Origin: an uncultured Phocaeicola sp.
Lineage (GTDB): Bacteria; Bacteroidota; Bacteroidia; Bacteroidales; Bacteroidaceae
Reading direction: 5' to 3'
DNA length: 64,000 nucleotides
NCBI GenBank assembly: GCA_944320815.1
Contig: CALUIZ010000008.1
Location: forward strand, 1-64,000
Part shown: in pieces, positions 63,453 through 64,000 of the stretch
How the letters are laid out: every line of letters starts with the position of its first letter
How positions within the stretch are numbered: the stretch's first letter is position 1
Made by a program: the position numbers and the translations under genes
The notes under the pieces: generated by a model
Database searches by the model: none
Seen by the model: the letters and a program-made list of their open reading frames with translations, nothing else
What the model was told of the DNA's origin: nothing

Positions 63453-64000
63453 ATGCAGATAAATACCCCCCCCATTCGCTAAATAACGTTAAATCAAATC
63501 GTTACGAATCCCTTGACGGTCTCCGCGCATACGCTGCAATTGGCATTGTCATGATGCATGTGCTTGCAAATGTTGTGGTCAAGCCGAGTGAGAATTTTCT
63601 GACGGATGTCATCATTCCGTTTTTTACGAATTTCACGCTTCTGTTTATGGTGGTAAGTGCTTTTTCGGTGTGCTGCGGATATTATGACAGGGTGAAGAAT
63701 GGGGCGATGAGGCCGAATGATTTCTACAAGAAGCGGTATCGGCGGCTGCTTCCGTTTTTTGCCTTGATGGTCATCATTTCATTGGCAAAGGATCATGACT
63801 ACAAGGCCTTGTGCGAGAGTTTTGCCAACTTGACTTTGTGTTTCAATCTGTTGCCGAATCCTTCTATTGAAACAATCGGTGTGGGATGGTTTATCGGGAC
63901 TGTGTTCACGTTTTATCTGCTTTTTCCGTTCTTTACGTTTCTGTTGGACAATAAGAAAAGAGGCTGGTTCGTATTGGTGGTTTCGTTAATCTTCTGCTTG
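63453..64000 (+). CDS. Acyltransferase-3 family membrane protein, frameshifted at a C8 tract, 3' cut by window end
   Basis: The body, read from about 63473 to the window end, is an acyltransferase 3 domain that O-acetylates or O-acylates surface glycans. It shows RYESLDGLRAYAAIGIVMMH, a membrane helix IIPFFTNFTLLFMVVSAFS, and YKKRYRRLLPFFALMVIISL. The likely start is ATG at 63453, but the eight C at 63466-63473 put the body out of frame, and translation stops after nine codons (MQINTPPIR). With nine C the frame joins perfectly to the body. The body frame has no other start before the ATG at 63551, which would remove the conserved SLDGLRA. I read it as a phase-OFF gene or a sequencing slip. 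Confidence 0.8.
63466..63473 (+). repeat. C8 homopolymer after the acyltransferase start codon
   Basis: Eight C in a row, 11 bases after the A of the putative start codon. Eight gives a frameshift and stop; nine opens the whole gene. Confidence 0.85.

Overview
The window is chromosomal DNA from a Bacteroidaceae bacterium (Bacteroides or Phocaeicola type). The evidence is a SusC/SusD pair, a one-protein hybrid two-component regulator, many lipoproteins with a cysteine directly after a short hydrophobic signal, a UpxY-type capsule antiterminator, and repeated matches to the Bacteroidetes -7 promoter box TAnnTTTG. I found no tRNA, rRNA, CRISPR array or insertion sequence.

Bases 1-12200 hold mainly housekeeping genes: the tail of pdxT, a nitroreductase-like lipoprotein, an AraC regulator with a likely tandem operator, a decayed NigD-like gene, argS, a viroplasmin-type RNase H, an LTA-synthase-like sulfatase-fold enzyme, a YitT-family membrane protein and leuS. 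Bases 12300-25800 hold a hybrid two-component regulator and then a cell-envelope block on the minus strand: a LysM protein with a zinc-knuckle tail, a coiled-coil lipoprotein, an OmpA-family protein, a small lipoprotein, a 1033-residue lipoprotein with a collagen-like stretch, and two related AraC-type regulators, one membrane-anchored and one a bare DNA-binding domain. Bases 25900-28600 hold an M16 protease, a LOG-family protein and a SIS-domain sugar-phosphate isomerase, ending in a perfect 20-bp terminator hairpin. Bases 28900-36100 are a four-gene import operon: SusC, SusD, a zinc metallohydrolase lipoprotein and a DUF4302 lipoprotein. Bases 36300-45600 hold an Rpn-type nuclease with a tandem-repeat tail, tatA-tatC, and the uppS-bamA-skp-skp-murI cluster for envelope assembly.

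From 45870 to the end is a phase-variable capsular polysaccharide locus. A tyrosine recombinase is followed by a 381-bp segment between 23-bp inverted repeats. The only full -7 consensus near either end points away from the capsule genes, so the sequenced orientation reads as OFF. Next come a long UpxY-type antiterminator, a small zinc-ribbon protein, a UDP-sugar dehydrogenase and a UDP-glucuronate epimerase (probably making UDP-glucuronate and UDP-galacturonate), a flippase, a polymerase, several glycosyltransferases, a TupA-like ATP-grasp ligase, an FrhB-like protein paired with a pyruvyltransferase-family protein, a GT2 enzyme and an acyltransferase cut by the window end.

The most notable observation is a second possible layer of phase variation in the same locus. 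The GT2 gene has an in-frame run of nine G. The acyltransferase gene has a run of eight C directly after its start codon that puts its body out of frame; one more C would restore it. The locus would then combine promoter inversion (whole operon) with slipped-strand mispairing (single decorating enzymes). Sequencing error in the C run is the main alternative.
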